A DNA stretch of 64,000 nucleotides. Source: Bacteroidota bacterium (GTDB lineage: Bacteria; Bacteroidota; Bacteroidia; Cytophagales; Cytophagaceae). Where the stretch lies: the NCBI GenBank assembly GCA_023428135.1, contig JAEYZG010000033.1:101648-165647 (forward strand). Reading direction: 5' to 3'. Below the pieces are notes generated by a model. It was given only the letters and a program-made list of their open reading frames with translations, did no database searches and was not told the origin of the DNA. Position numbers and translations under genes: made by a program. Below are positions 1 to 8,190 of the stretch, piece after piece (position 1 is the first letter of the stretch; each line of letters begins with the position of its first letter).

Positions 1-66
1 CAAACTGAAGTAATGATGCAACTTGCGGAGATGGCTTATTTCTTAAAGACTTCAGAGAATCTTTAA
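1..66 (+). CDS. C-terminal end of an unidentified protein (cut by window edge)
   Basis: An open frame enters from the left edge and ends at a TAA at 64-66, giving 21 residues that finish LKTSENL. It overlaps by three bases the stop codon of the leftward metallophosphoesterase gene, a normal tail-to-tail arrangement. The residues are amphipathic and helix-like but too few to assign a family. Confidence 0.4.
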   Translation, partial: QTEVMMQLAEMAYFLKTSENL

Positions 67-1322
67 GCTTTGGAAAGTTCCATAATGGTAATCTCCGGAG
101 GCATTCCCATTCTTCCGGGAAAACCTATGAAACCAAACCCTCTGTTTACATAGATATATTGATTATCTTCTTCATACAGGCCTCCCCATTGTTTGTATTT
201 ATACTGAACAGGACTCCATTTTATGCCTGCTGCTTCAATACCAAACTGAAAACCGTGAGTATGTCCGCTGAAAGTAATATCGATATCGGGATATCCAGGT
301 CTTACCTGCGCATCCCAATGGCTGGGATCATGTGAAAGCAAAAGCTTCACAGGATACTTTTCTGTTCCAGAATAGGCTTTATTCAATCTACCATACTTTG
401 GCCAGTTCTCTCCTTTACCCCAGTTTTGTACTCCTAGAAGAGCAATCTCTTCATTACCATTCTTCAAAACTCTATGCTCATCCATCAACAGGTCCCATCC
501 CATTCTTTTATGAGCATTTATCATGTTATTAAGATTTTCAGTTCTCTCCTCTCTGCTTTTCCAAGGCACATAATCTCCATAATCATGATTACCAAGCACA
601 GAGAATACGCCCATCGGAGCTTTTATTTCTTTAAAAACCTCAATGTAATTTTCTAATTCTGAAGCTCTGTCATTAACAAGGTCACCGGTAAAAAATACCA
701 AATCCGGTTTCTGATCCATTAACAATTTAACCCCTCTTTTAACGGCAGACTTATTATAAAAGCTCCCTGCGTGAATATCGGAGATGTGAGCAATTCTAAG
801 TCCATCAAATGAAGAAGGAAGATTCTTTAACTTAACCTTAACCCTCCTGACTCTATAATCATGTGCTCCGAATACAATTCCATAAACCATTCCAAAAAAA
901 GGCACTGCAGCAACTGCAAGTCCTGCCTTTAATAAAAAGTCGGACCTGTTAATTTCAGCACCTGAAGCAAGGGGCTGATGGTTAAACAATAAAGACACTT
1001 TCTGAAATACCCATTTTAAGAGACGAATAATATCATCAAGTACCAGAAAAATAAAATAAATGAATTTTGTAAAGTAAACAGTGACAACACTCCCGAAATA
1101 GATAACCTTCATCAGTCTCGTCCACTTTTCAGGACTGGCGGCAAAATACATTAATCCAGCCAGAGTGAACAGGGTGAAGCCCCAGTAAAATGCATAGATT
1201 AGTTTTCTGATTAAAGGAGCGTAAGAGTGAACTAGCACTCTTACCCCCTGAAATACATATACATCTATAACCAGAAAGATTATTAAAACAATAGACAAAA
1301 AACTAAGATTCCGGTTACGCAT
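63..1322 (-). CDS. Membrane-anchored calcineurin-like metallophosphoesterase
   Basis: Calcineurin-like phosphoesterase of the YkuE/YaeI type. Three or four hydrophobic segments occupy roughly residues 8-150. The two-metal catalytic domain follows, with all signature blocks visible: D182-x-H184 (ISDIHAG), D214 (FTGDLVND), N245-H246 (LGNHDYGD), H331 (LLSHDP) and H354-x-H356 (FSGHTHG). Enzymes of this type hydrolyse phosphoesters, and some relatives act on lipid substrates such as UDP-diacylglucosamine; the substrate here is unknown. The N-terminal membrane part suggests an enzyme held at the inner membrane. It sits 16 bases downstream of the RND pump gene on the same strand, so it may be the last gene of that transcript, although no functional link to efflux is evident. 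Confidence 0.9.
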   Translation of the reverse strand: MRNRNLSFLSIVLIIFLVIDVYVFQGVRVLVHSYAPLIRKLIYAFYWGFTLFTLAGLMYFAASPEKWTRLMKVIYFGSVVTVYFTKFIYFIFLVLDDIIRLLKWVFQKVSLLFNHQPLASGAEINRSDFLLKAGLAVAAVPFFGMVYGIVFGAHDYRVRRVKVKLKNLPSSFDGLRIAHISDIHAGSFYNKSAVKRGVKLLMDQKPDLVFFTGDLVNDRASELENYIEVFKEIKAPMGVFSVLGNHDYGDYVPWKSREERTENLNNMINAHKRMGWDLLMDEHRVLKNGNEEIALLGVQNWGKGENWPKYGRLNKAYSGTEKYPVKLLLSHDPSHWDAQVRPGYPDIDITFSGHTHGFQFGIEAAGIKWSPVQYKYKQWGGLYEEDNQYIYVNRGFGFIGFPGRMGMPPEITIMELSKA

Positions 1323-1338
1323 GTATGTGTTTTACTTT

Positions 1339-4300
1339 TTATTTTAATAATCCTTTGTTCACTTCGGTCTCAGAGATATCAATGACTTCCCCTGCATAGA
1401 TGTGATCAATGTGTTTTTTCTTATAGCCTACTTTTATTTTTAGTTCGTCTACAAGAAGATACATCACCGGAACCAAAATCAGAGTCAGGAAGGTAGCAAA
1501 GATCAATCCGAAGATCATTGTCCATGAAAGTGGTCCCCAGAACGCTACACTGTCACCGCCAAAGAAAATATGGGGGTTAAACTCGGTAAATAAAGTAACA
1601 AAGTCAATATTAAGACCTACAGCAAGCGGAATCAATCCCAGCATGGTGGCAGTTGCCGTAAGCAATACAGGAGTCATCCTTGTTTTACCGGCCTGGATAG
1701 CCGCTTCTTTAGTAGTATACCCTTGCTCTTCCAGATAATGCGTGAATTCAACAAGCAAGATACCGTTTCTTACCACTATACCACCCAGTGCAACTATACC
1801 TACTCCTGTCATTACAATGGACATGTCCATTTTAAAAATGGAGAATCCTAAGAATACACCGATTGTAGAGAATAATATTTCACTTAGAATGATAACCGGT
1901 TTGGACACTGAATTGAACTGAGTTACCAATATCAGGAATATCAGACCTATCGCTGCTAGTCCGGCAAATCCAAGGAATGCACCGGTTTCTTTCTGATCTT
2001 CCTGCTCACCTGTCATATCAATAGATATACCTTCAGCTCTTGGGAAATCCTTGATAGATTTGGTAATCTTAGCAACCACTTCATTACCGTTATAACCAGT
2101 AAGGATGTTTGAATATACCGTTACAAGTCTTTTCTCATTTTTCCTATTAATACCACCATAAGTATCAGTGAATCTTATCTTAGCTACAGAAGATAAAGGA
2201 ACCTGACGTACTATGCCCCCCATGTTCATATCCCTATAGGTTATTTTTGAGTTCAACAAACCTTCGATATCATTTCTCTGAGCATAGTTATATCTCAACT
2301 GGATCGGATAGTCATCTTCGAAATCTCTGAATTTAGATATCTCGCTTCCAAACACAGCATTTCTGATTTCCATACCTATTTGTCCTGTAGAAAGGCCTTC
2401 TGCATTTGCTTTTTGTCTGTCTACCTCAATAACAATCTCCGGTTTGTTTTTCTGAACATCAGACTTAAGCTTCTCAATACCTTCAATTCCTGAGTTTTCA
2501 AGATATTTAATCAGCTTTTCAGATTCCGAGATAAGTAGTTCGTAATTATCACCACTCATTTCAATGTTAATAGGCTTACCAGTCGGCGGGCCGCCCTGCT
2601 CCTGCTCCACTGTAATTTCAGCTCCGGGAATACCTTTTACTGCTTCTCTTATTTTATCAAGATAAGCAAGAGAAGATTCTCCCTTTCTGTCTGCAAAGTT
2701 TACGAAAGCTACCGTTACCTTTCCTTTATGCGGAGAAACGCTCAGGTCAGGCTGATTTGGGTCTCCAGCACCAACAGCGACGTTGGAGATGACAGACTTT
2801 ATTATCGGATTATTTTTCCCTACTACATTAAACACTCTTTTCTCCACCACTTTAGTAATTGAATCAGTATATGCCTGATCTGTACCCACAGGTAAAGAGA
2901 TATAAGAGTAAATAAAGTTCGGGTCACTTTCAGGGAAGAACACTACTTTGGGTGTTCTTATAGAAAACACAATTAATGAGAAGAAAAACAATCCTATTGT
3001 TCCAAGGAGCAGCCATATTGGATTCTTTTTATGTAATGCCCATCTTAAAACACTTTCATATTTATTCTGGACAGCAGGCCATGTTTTTTCCTGGAAGTTT
3101 TTAATAACTTTTGTCAGAACGAATTTATTCAGAAGGAATAACAGATAGAACGTTACAACCAAATTCCCCATTCCCACGATTCCTGACAAATAAAATATTG
3201 CGGCAAGAGCAATGAATATTACAGTAACTATCTTAAACCCTTTAGTAATATGCCCATGAATATGTCCTTCATCATGAGGCTTCATAAAATCAACCGCAAA
3301 TACAGGATTGATGATATAAGCGACCAACAGCGAAGCCAACAAAGTTACAATCAAAGTGATCGGAAGATAATACATGAACTCTCCGATAACACCAGGCCAG
3401 AAAAGCAATGGAACGAACGGCGCCAAAGTAGTCATTGTACCGGAAAACACAGGGAGGAAAACTTCACCTGCTGCCTGTTTGGCTGCCTGTTTAATAGGCA
3501 CTTTACCATTATCAAATACTCTGTGAGTATTTTCGATAACCACAATAGCATCATCCACAACAATACCAAGCGCAAGAAGAAAACCAAAAAGCACAATCAT
3601 ATTCAGAGTAAACCCTGCACCATCCATCACCATAAAGGCAATAAACATTGACAAAGGAACAGACATAGCAACGAAGATTGCATTTGTCGTTCCCATGAAG
3701 AACATCAGAATTACTGTTACCAGAATAAACCCGATAATGATGGTATTGATAAGATCATGAAGCGTTACCCTTGTCTGATCTGCCTGTTCACCAGTAACCG
3801 TGATGTTAACAGACTTAGGATATTTACTTTCCTTCAGTTCTTTGATAAGATCGTTAATCTGGTCAGAAACCTCTATAAGATTTTCCCCTCCCATTTTAAT
3901 TACGTTCAAAGTAATTACGTTCTTTCCATCAAGACGGGCATAGCTTTCTTTTTCTTCATAACCATCTACAACCTCAGCCACATCTTTAAGATAAACGACA
4001 GCTCCTGATGAAGATCTTATCACAAGGTCTTTAAGATCTTTAGGATCTTCATATTCACCTTTAATAGTAATGTTACGTTTCATACCATCCATTTTCAAGA
4101 GACCACCAGAAAGGTTAACGTTTTCAGAAGCCACAGCCATTCTGATATCATTCATGGAAACATTCGCAGCTTCCATTTTCATCTTATCAACATTTATCTG
4201 GATTTCCCTTTCCAGTGCTCCGATGATATCCACCCTTCTGATACCTTTAATGGATTCGATCCTGTCTTCAAGGTCATCAGCATACTTTTTCAGCTTGTCA

Positions 4301-4758
4301 AGTTCGATATCACCTGAAACGTTTACGTTCATGATAGGCACCTGGGAAACGTCTACTTCAATTACTTCCGGCTCAAACTGTCTGTCTGAAGGCAATTCAG
4401 TTTTAGCCTTATCAACAGCGTCTTTCACCTTTTGCTTTGCATCAGCAACATCAACATCGGTTTTAAATTCAACTACAACACTTGAATAATCCTGTATTGA
4501 GTTACTTGTCACCTTTTTCACACCGGCAATTGCCTTTACCTCTTTTTCTATAGGTTTTGTGATAAGGTTTTCTATATCCTTAGGAGATGCTCCCGGATAA
4601 GGTGTACTGACATACATCTGAGGAAAAACAATTTCAGGGAATTGTTCCTTGGGCAATGCGAGATAAGTAAAAATACCTGCAATGGTGATGATGATGGTCA
4701 ATACATATATACTGGTTTTATTATCTATCGACCAGCTACTGACTTTAAATTCTTTCAT
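1339..4758 (-). CDS. RND-family efflux transporter, inner-membrane pump
   Basis: An 1139-residue resistance-nodulation-division pump of the AcrB/MexB/CzcA superfamily, which exports substrates using the proton gradient. It has the usual two-fold layout: TM1 at about residues 14-34, a large periplasmic porter loop, then the TM2-6 block from about residue 335. The proton-relay pair D402-D403 lies in GIVVDDAIVVIEN of TM4. The second half repeats this pattern. Two extra hydrophobic stretches (about 509-527 and 530-549) lie between TM6 and TM7, just after a His-rich segment (DEGHIHGHI), and are not in the classical 12-TM plan. It lies downstream of genes for its adaptor, outer-membrane channel and TetR regulator, giving a complete tripartite system. 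Substrate class cannot be read from sequence. Confidence 0.95.
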   Translation of the reverse strand: MKEFKVSSWSIDNKTSIYVLTIIITIAGIFTYLALPKEQFPEIVFPQMYVSTPYPGASPKDIENLITKPIEKEVKAIAGVKKVTSNSIQDYSSVVVEFKTDVDVADAKQKVKDAVDKAKTELPSDRQFEPEVIEVDVSQVPIMNVNVSGDIELDKLKKYADDLEDRIESIKGIRRVDIIGALEREIQINVDKMKMEAANVSMNDIRMAVASENVNLSGGLLKMDGMKRNITIKGEYEDPKDLKDLVIRSSSGAVVYLKDVAEVVDGYEEKESYARLDGKNVITLNVIKMGGENLIEVSDQINDLIKELKESKYPKSVNITVTGEQADQTRVTLHDLINTIIIGFILVTVILMFFMGTTNAIFVAMSVPLSMFIAFMVMDGAGFTLNMIVLFGFLLALGIVVDDAIVVIENTHRVFDNGKVPIKQAAKQAAGEVFLPVFSGTMTTLAPFVPLLFWPGVIGEFMYYLPITLIVTLLASLLVAYIINPVFAVDFMKPHDEGHIHGHITKGFKIVTVIFIALAAIFYLSGIVGMGNLVVTFYLLFLLNKFVLTKVIKNFQEKTWPAVQNKYESVLRWALHKKNPIWLLLGTIGLFFFSLIVFSIRTPKVVFFPESDPNFIYSYISLPVGTDQAYTDSITKVVEKRVFNVVGKNNPIIKSVISNVAVGAGDPNQPDLSVSPHKGKVTVAFVNFADRKGESSLAYLDKIREAVKGIPGAEITVEQEQGGPPTGKPINIEMSGDNYELLISESEKLIKYLENSGIEGIEKLKSDVQKNKPEIVIEVDRQKANAEGLSTGQIGMEIRNAVFGSEISKFRDFEDDYPIQLRYNYAQRNDIEGLLNSKITYRDMNMGGIVRQVPLSSVAKIRFTDTYGGINRKNEKRLVTVYSNILTGYNGNEVVAKITKSIKDFPRAEGISIDMTGEQEDQKETGAFLGFAGLAAIGLIFLILVTQFNSVSKPVIILSEILFSTIGVFLGFSIFKMDMSIVMTGVGIVALGGIVVRNGILLVEFTHYLEEQGYTTKEAAIQAGKTRMTPVLLTATATMLGLIPLAVGLNIDFVTLFTEFNPHIFFGGDSVAFWGPLSWTMIFGLIFATFLTLILVPVMYLLVDELKIKVGYKKKHIDHIYAGEVIDISETEVNKGLLK

Positions 4759-4873
4759 CTTTTTTGTCTGTTTTAACTGAGCGCTTCAAGCAAATGCTTT
4801 GAGCGACTTATTAAAAATGATTTAAGTATTTTAAGGGAAAGTAAACTATCCCCTTATAACCTCATTGATATTA

Positions 4874-6022
4874 TTAAAATGTTACAGGCTGACCGTCTAC
4901 GAGATCCTGATAACCAACAGTAATAAGTTTATCTCCTTTGCTCAAGCCTGATAGAACCTCAGCACTGCTGTGGTATGTTTTACCTGTAGAAATCATTTTT
5001 TTCACAGCAATACCTTTGTCTGCAATGAATACATAATCTCCCTGATCTGAGTGCTGGATAACATTTATAGGAATGATCATAACATCTGCTTTCTCATAAT
5101 CTTTAATCTTCACATTAGCGATAAGATTAGCCTTAAGATTTTTAACACCTTTAGCATCCAGCTCAACCTGGAAACTTCTGTTTATAGCATTGACAACATC
5201 ACTTACCACAGTTACTTTAGTTTTTGCGGTTTCCTCCACATCTGGGAACGTAAGAATTGCTTCATCACCCTTTCTTATTTTAGATACATAAGACTCAGGT
5301 ATTTCAGCTAAAATCTTGAATGCGCTTGAATTAATAACTCTGAATGCAGGTGCCCCAGGAGCTGTAACTTCACCCTGATTAGGGAAAATCTCATCAACAA
5401 CTCCATCAATAGGAGATTTAATTTTAGTCAACTGATGTTGTTCGATTAGAGATTCCTTTCTTTTCTCCAGAGACTCTTTATTGTTTTTAGCAGATAAGAA
5501 CTGAATTTCAGAACCTATATTTTGATCCCAAAGTCTTTTTTGTTTGTCATAAACATTGGTAGCAAAGGCAAGTTGGGTATTTACTTCTTCAATTCCTTTT
5601 TGAACGATAGCATCATCAATAGAAGCCAGAAGAGTTCCAGCTTTTACATACTGACCTTTCTGCACATAGATTTTCTCAATGGTTCCGCTTGCTTTAGAGA
5701 CAAGTGTGATATTTTTATCTGTATCAACTTTACCCTGCACCTCAACATAATGCCTGAAAACGCCTGGTTCCAGTGTATCTATTGAAACATAAACAGGTTT
5801 AGTAACAACATTCTTTTTACCACCAGCTTCAGAAATTTCTTTTTCCAAAGAAGCTATCTTGGTTTCCAGTTCTTCGTATTGTTTTTTATAATTAGCCAGT
5901 TCAGCTTCTTTTTTCTCAAGATTGTTAGCCGACTTGCAGGCAAACATTGCAACTGCCAAGCTTATGTAAAAAAATCCTGCTTTCATACTTTTGGTTATGT
6001 TTGTGTTTATATGTCTTTTCAT
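4874..6022 (-). CDS. RND efflux periplasmic adaptor (membrane fusion protein), probable lipoprotein
   Basis: HlyD/AcrA-type adaptor of up to 382 residues. It has an N-terminal hydrophobic stretch ending in a Cys (AMFAC, residue 29), a heptad-rich segment (about 35-65), a biotinyl-lipoyl-like half motif (SGTIEKIYVQKGQYVKAG), a coiled-coil hairpin, the second lipoyl half (KIKSPIDGVVDEIFPNQGEV) and C-terminal beta-barrel domains. An internal ATG at 5986 gives a more typical signal peptide length with the Cys at position 17 and may be the real start. It bridges the RND pump and the TolC-like channel and is separated from the channel gene by a single base, so the two are co-transcribed. Confidence 0.92.
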   Translation of the reverse strand: MKRHINTNITKSMKAGFFYISLAVAMFACKSANNLEKKEAELANYKKQYEELETKIASLEKEISEAGGKKNVVTKPVYVSIDTLEPGVFRHYVEVQGKVDTDKNITLVSKASGTIEKIYVQKGQYVKAGTLLASIDDAIVQKGIEEVNTQLAFATNVYDKQKRLWDQNIGSEIQFLSAKNNKESLEKRKESLIEQHQLTKIKSPIDGVVDEIFPNQGEVTAPGAPAFRVINSSAFKILAEIPESYVSKIRKGDEAILTFPDVEETAKTKVTVVSDVVNAINRSFQVELDAKGVKNLKANLIANVKIKDYEKADVMIIPINVIQHSDQGDYVFIADKGIAVKKMISTGKTYHSSAEVLSGLSKGDKLITVGYQDLVDGQPVTF

Positions 6023-6023
6023 A

Positions 6024-7394
6024 TTATTCAGTTGCTAATGTTCCTAAAGCTTTTTTATAATCAAGTTGCGCTACTAACAAATCATATAATGCATTGTAGT
6101 AATTGGTCTGTGCATCTCTGAGAGCATCCTCCGCATTTGTTACTTCAATGTTTGTTCCTACTCCCTCAGCATATTTGATTTTCACTACCCTTGAAACATT
6201 AGTTGCCAAAGCCATATTTTTCTGCTGCACTTCAAGGGTTCTGATAGCATTGTTTACAGTAATTTCACTTTGTTTTACCTGCATATCAATTGTATTCTTC
6301 AGTGCTAGTATTGTATTTTCTGTCTTTCTTAACTCCAGTTTCTTTTGCTGTCCCTTATAATGTCTACCAAAACCGTCAAAAATAGGGACATTCATATTTA
6401 CACCTAAAAGAGCATATGAATACCATTTATACTGAAACAGATTCACAAATTTTACATCTTGTCTGGTATAGCCACCGGTTGCAAAAGCAGAAATACTTGG
6501 ATAGTAACCCGCTTTTACATTTTTTAGATCCAGATTTTGCAAAATTTTCTGATTCTCCAACAATGCAAACTCTATTCTTTCGTTGTAATTGGCTTTAGTT
6601 CCCTTTAGCAAGACACTTTCTGAACTATTTAACGCAAGTGTATCAGATGCTTTAATAGGCTCTTCAATTGGCATTCCCATTTGGAACTTCAGAAGCATTT
6701 TACTGATGTCTAAACCAGAATCAAATTTTGTTTTATCAGAAAGCAGATTATTCAGACTTACTTCTAGACGATCAAGATCTATCTTCTCAATAAATCCGTT
6801 CTCATACATTTGCCTGGATTGGCGAACAGTTGAATCCAATGTGGCAATGCTGCTATTCAGCCTGCTGATTCTTTCCTGAGTGATCAACACCAGATAATAT
6901 GCCTTCGTCACATTGTCCACTGTCTGGATTTTAGATTGTTGAATAGTCTTTTGCGCCAGGCTCTGATAAGCTTTTGCTGCTTTTAAACCTACGAAATAAG
7001 AACCATCAAATAAAAGCTGACTAATGGTAGCGCCTGCATCTCCGGAGCTGGGCAACTGGAAGATATTTTTTGCAACCAAAACATCTCCACTTATCTCACC
7101 ACCGGCAGTACCAAATGATGAAGCTAAAGGATTCGATTTAGCAAAAAACATATTACGCAGCTTCGAATTTTCAATCATCGATACAGTACCGTTGATCTGT
7201 GGCAAGCCAATTGCCTGGATTTCTCCAACCCTTGCCTTCGCTATCTCTGCATCCAGAGTAGAGTTCAGATACGTAGACTGATGTTCCAATGCATAATCTA
7301 TACATTGTTTCAGGGTGTAACTGCTGTCCGTTTGCGCAAATCCTCTTGTTACGCTACAGAGAAAAGTGAGTAGAAAAATGTACCTAGTTTTCAT
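6024..7394 (-). CDS. TolC-family outer-membrane efflux channel
   Basis: A 456-residue outer-membrane efflux protein. A signal peptide (cleavage near FAQTD) is followed by the family opening YTLKQCIDYALEHQ, two repeated long helical regions and the typical late block with a regularly spaced YAEGVGTNIEV followed by AEDALRDAQTNYYNALYDLL. It forms the outer-membrane exit duct for the adjoining adaptor and RND pump. It lies 11 bases after the TetR gene and one base before the adaptor gene, which places all four genes in one operon. Confidence 0.95.
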   Translation of the reverse strand: MKTRYIFLLTFLCSVTRGFAQTDSSYTLKQCIDYALEHQSTYLNSTLDAEIAKARVGEIQAIGLPQINGTVSMIENSKLRNMFFAKSNPLASSFGTAGGEISGDVLVAKNIFQLPSSGDAGATISQLLFDGSYFVGLKAAKAYQSLAQKTIQQSKIQTVDNVTKAYYLVLITQERISRLNSSIATLDSTVRQSRQMYENGFIEKIDLDRLEVSLNNLLSDKTKFDSGLDISKMLLKFQMGMPIEEPIKASDTLALNSSESVLLKGTKANYNERIEFALLENQKILQNLDLKNVKAGYYPSISAFATGGYTRQDVKFVNLFQYKWYSYALLGVNMNVPIFDGFGRHYKGQQKKLELRKTENTILALKNTIDMQVKQSEITVNNAIRTLEVQQKNMALATNVSRVVKIKYAEGVGTNIEVTNAEDALRDAQTNYYNALYDLLVAQLDYKKALGTLATE

Positions 7395-7405
7395 ATAAAT
7401 TTATT

Positions 7406-8026
7406 TCAATCTTCTTCCTGGATTTTTTTGTATTGGTTAATTAATTTATGTCCTTTTAATGTGCAGATTCCGTGAAGGAAATAGTCTATAAACTGCATCT
7501 GCAGTTCCTGAATGGGAAATTGTAGCGGAGGGAAAACAGCAATGTTGAATCCAAGCTGAATCTCCTCTATCCTTAGCCTGGCTATCATTTCCACATTGAT
7601 ATCCTGCCTGAAAAGTCCCTGAATCTTTCCTTTATTCAGTATATCCACAATATATCCCTTAAGGCATTTTTCCTTATGATCCACCCAGTTTTTATAAGCT
7701 TTTGGAAAATATCTTTCTACTTCAAAAAGTATGATTGAATTTATATTCCGGAATGAATCTCTTATATATTCTGACAATTTTATAAGCTCATCTATAGGAT
7801 CGGCGGCTACATCTCCAATCTGAAGATAGCTTTGCTCCCTTTCCTTTAAATGATTGTTCATCACCTCACAAACAAGCTCATTCTTATCTTTATAATATTG
7901 GTAAATGGTTTTTTTTGAAATCCCAAGATTCCTTGCAATCTCATCCATTGTGATGATTTTCACACCGTAACTCAGAAAATACTCTTCTGCGCCTTTTACT
8001 ATTCGTTCTTTCATTTCAATGGGCAT
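7406..8026 (-). CDS. TetR-family transcriptional regulator of the efflux operon
   Basis: A 206-residue regulator with a TetR-type helix-turn-helix near residues 25-47 (MDEIARNLGISKKTIYQYYKDK), followed by an all-helical ligand domain without recognisable specificity. It is the first gene of the efflux operon. A 28-base palindrome sits in the promoter just upstream, between the -33 and -7 boxes, so repression of its own operon is the natural reading. An in-frame ATG at 8014 (MKERIVKGAEEY) is an equally good start and would leave a longer leader after the predicted promoter. Confidence 0.93.
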   Translation of the reverse strand: MPIEMKERIVKGAEEYFLSYGVKIITMDEIARNLGISKKTIYQYYKDKNELVCEVMNNHLKEREQSYLQIGDVAADPIDELIKLSEYIRDSFRNINSIILFEVERYFPKAYKNWVDHKEKCLKGYIVDILNKGKIQGLFRQDINVEMIARLRIEEIQLGFNIAVFPPLQFPIQELQMQFIDYFLHGICTLKGHKLINQYKKIQEED

Positions 8027-8036
8027 TATTTCTCCA

Positions 8037-8073
8037 CAAAACTATGGAAACTTTTTAAAGACTCAAAGTTTCC
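8037..8073 (-). promoter_or_regulatory. Efflux operon promoter with TetR-type palindromic operator
   Basis: Read on the minus strand there is TTTG (8064-8067), a 19-base spacer and TAGTTTTG (8037-8044), which fits the Bacteroidota promoter pattern TTTG-N19-TAnnTTTG. The spacer is almost filled by a perfect inverted repeat: GGAAACTTT (8046-8054), 10 bases, AAAGTTTCC (8065-8073). Such a palindrome between -33 and -7, directly ahead of a tetR gene, is the expected site for an autoregulating repressor. Binding itself is inferred. Confidence 0.75.
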
Positions 8074-8190
8074 GGAGTTTATTTTTTTTCAAAAAAAAAA
8101 TTTAATAATTGATTTTGAATACAGAAGGAATATTAAATTGGTCAAAATTGATTTAAAAGGAAATTCCTAACGGGCGGAGATAATTCTGAA

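Noticed and set aside
3250..4489. Long frames antisense to the RND pump gene
   Set aside because: They mirror a well-conserved coding gene on the opposite strand and show no protein features of their own.
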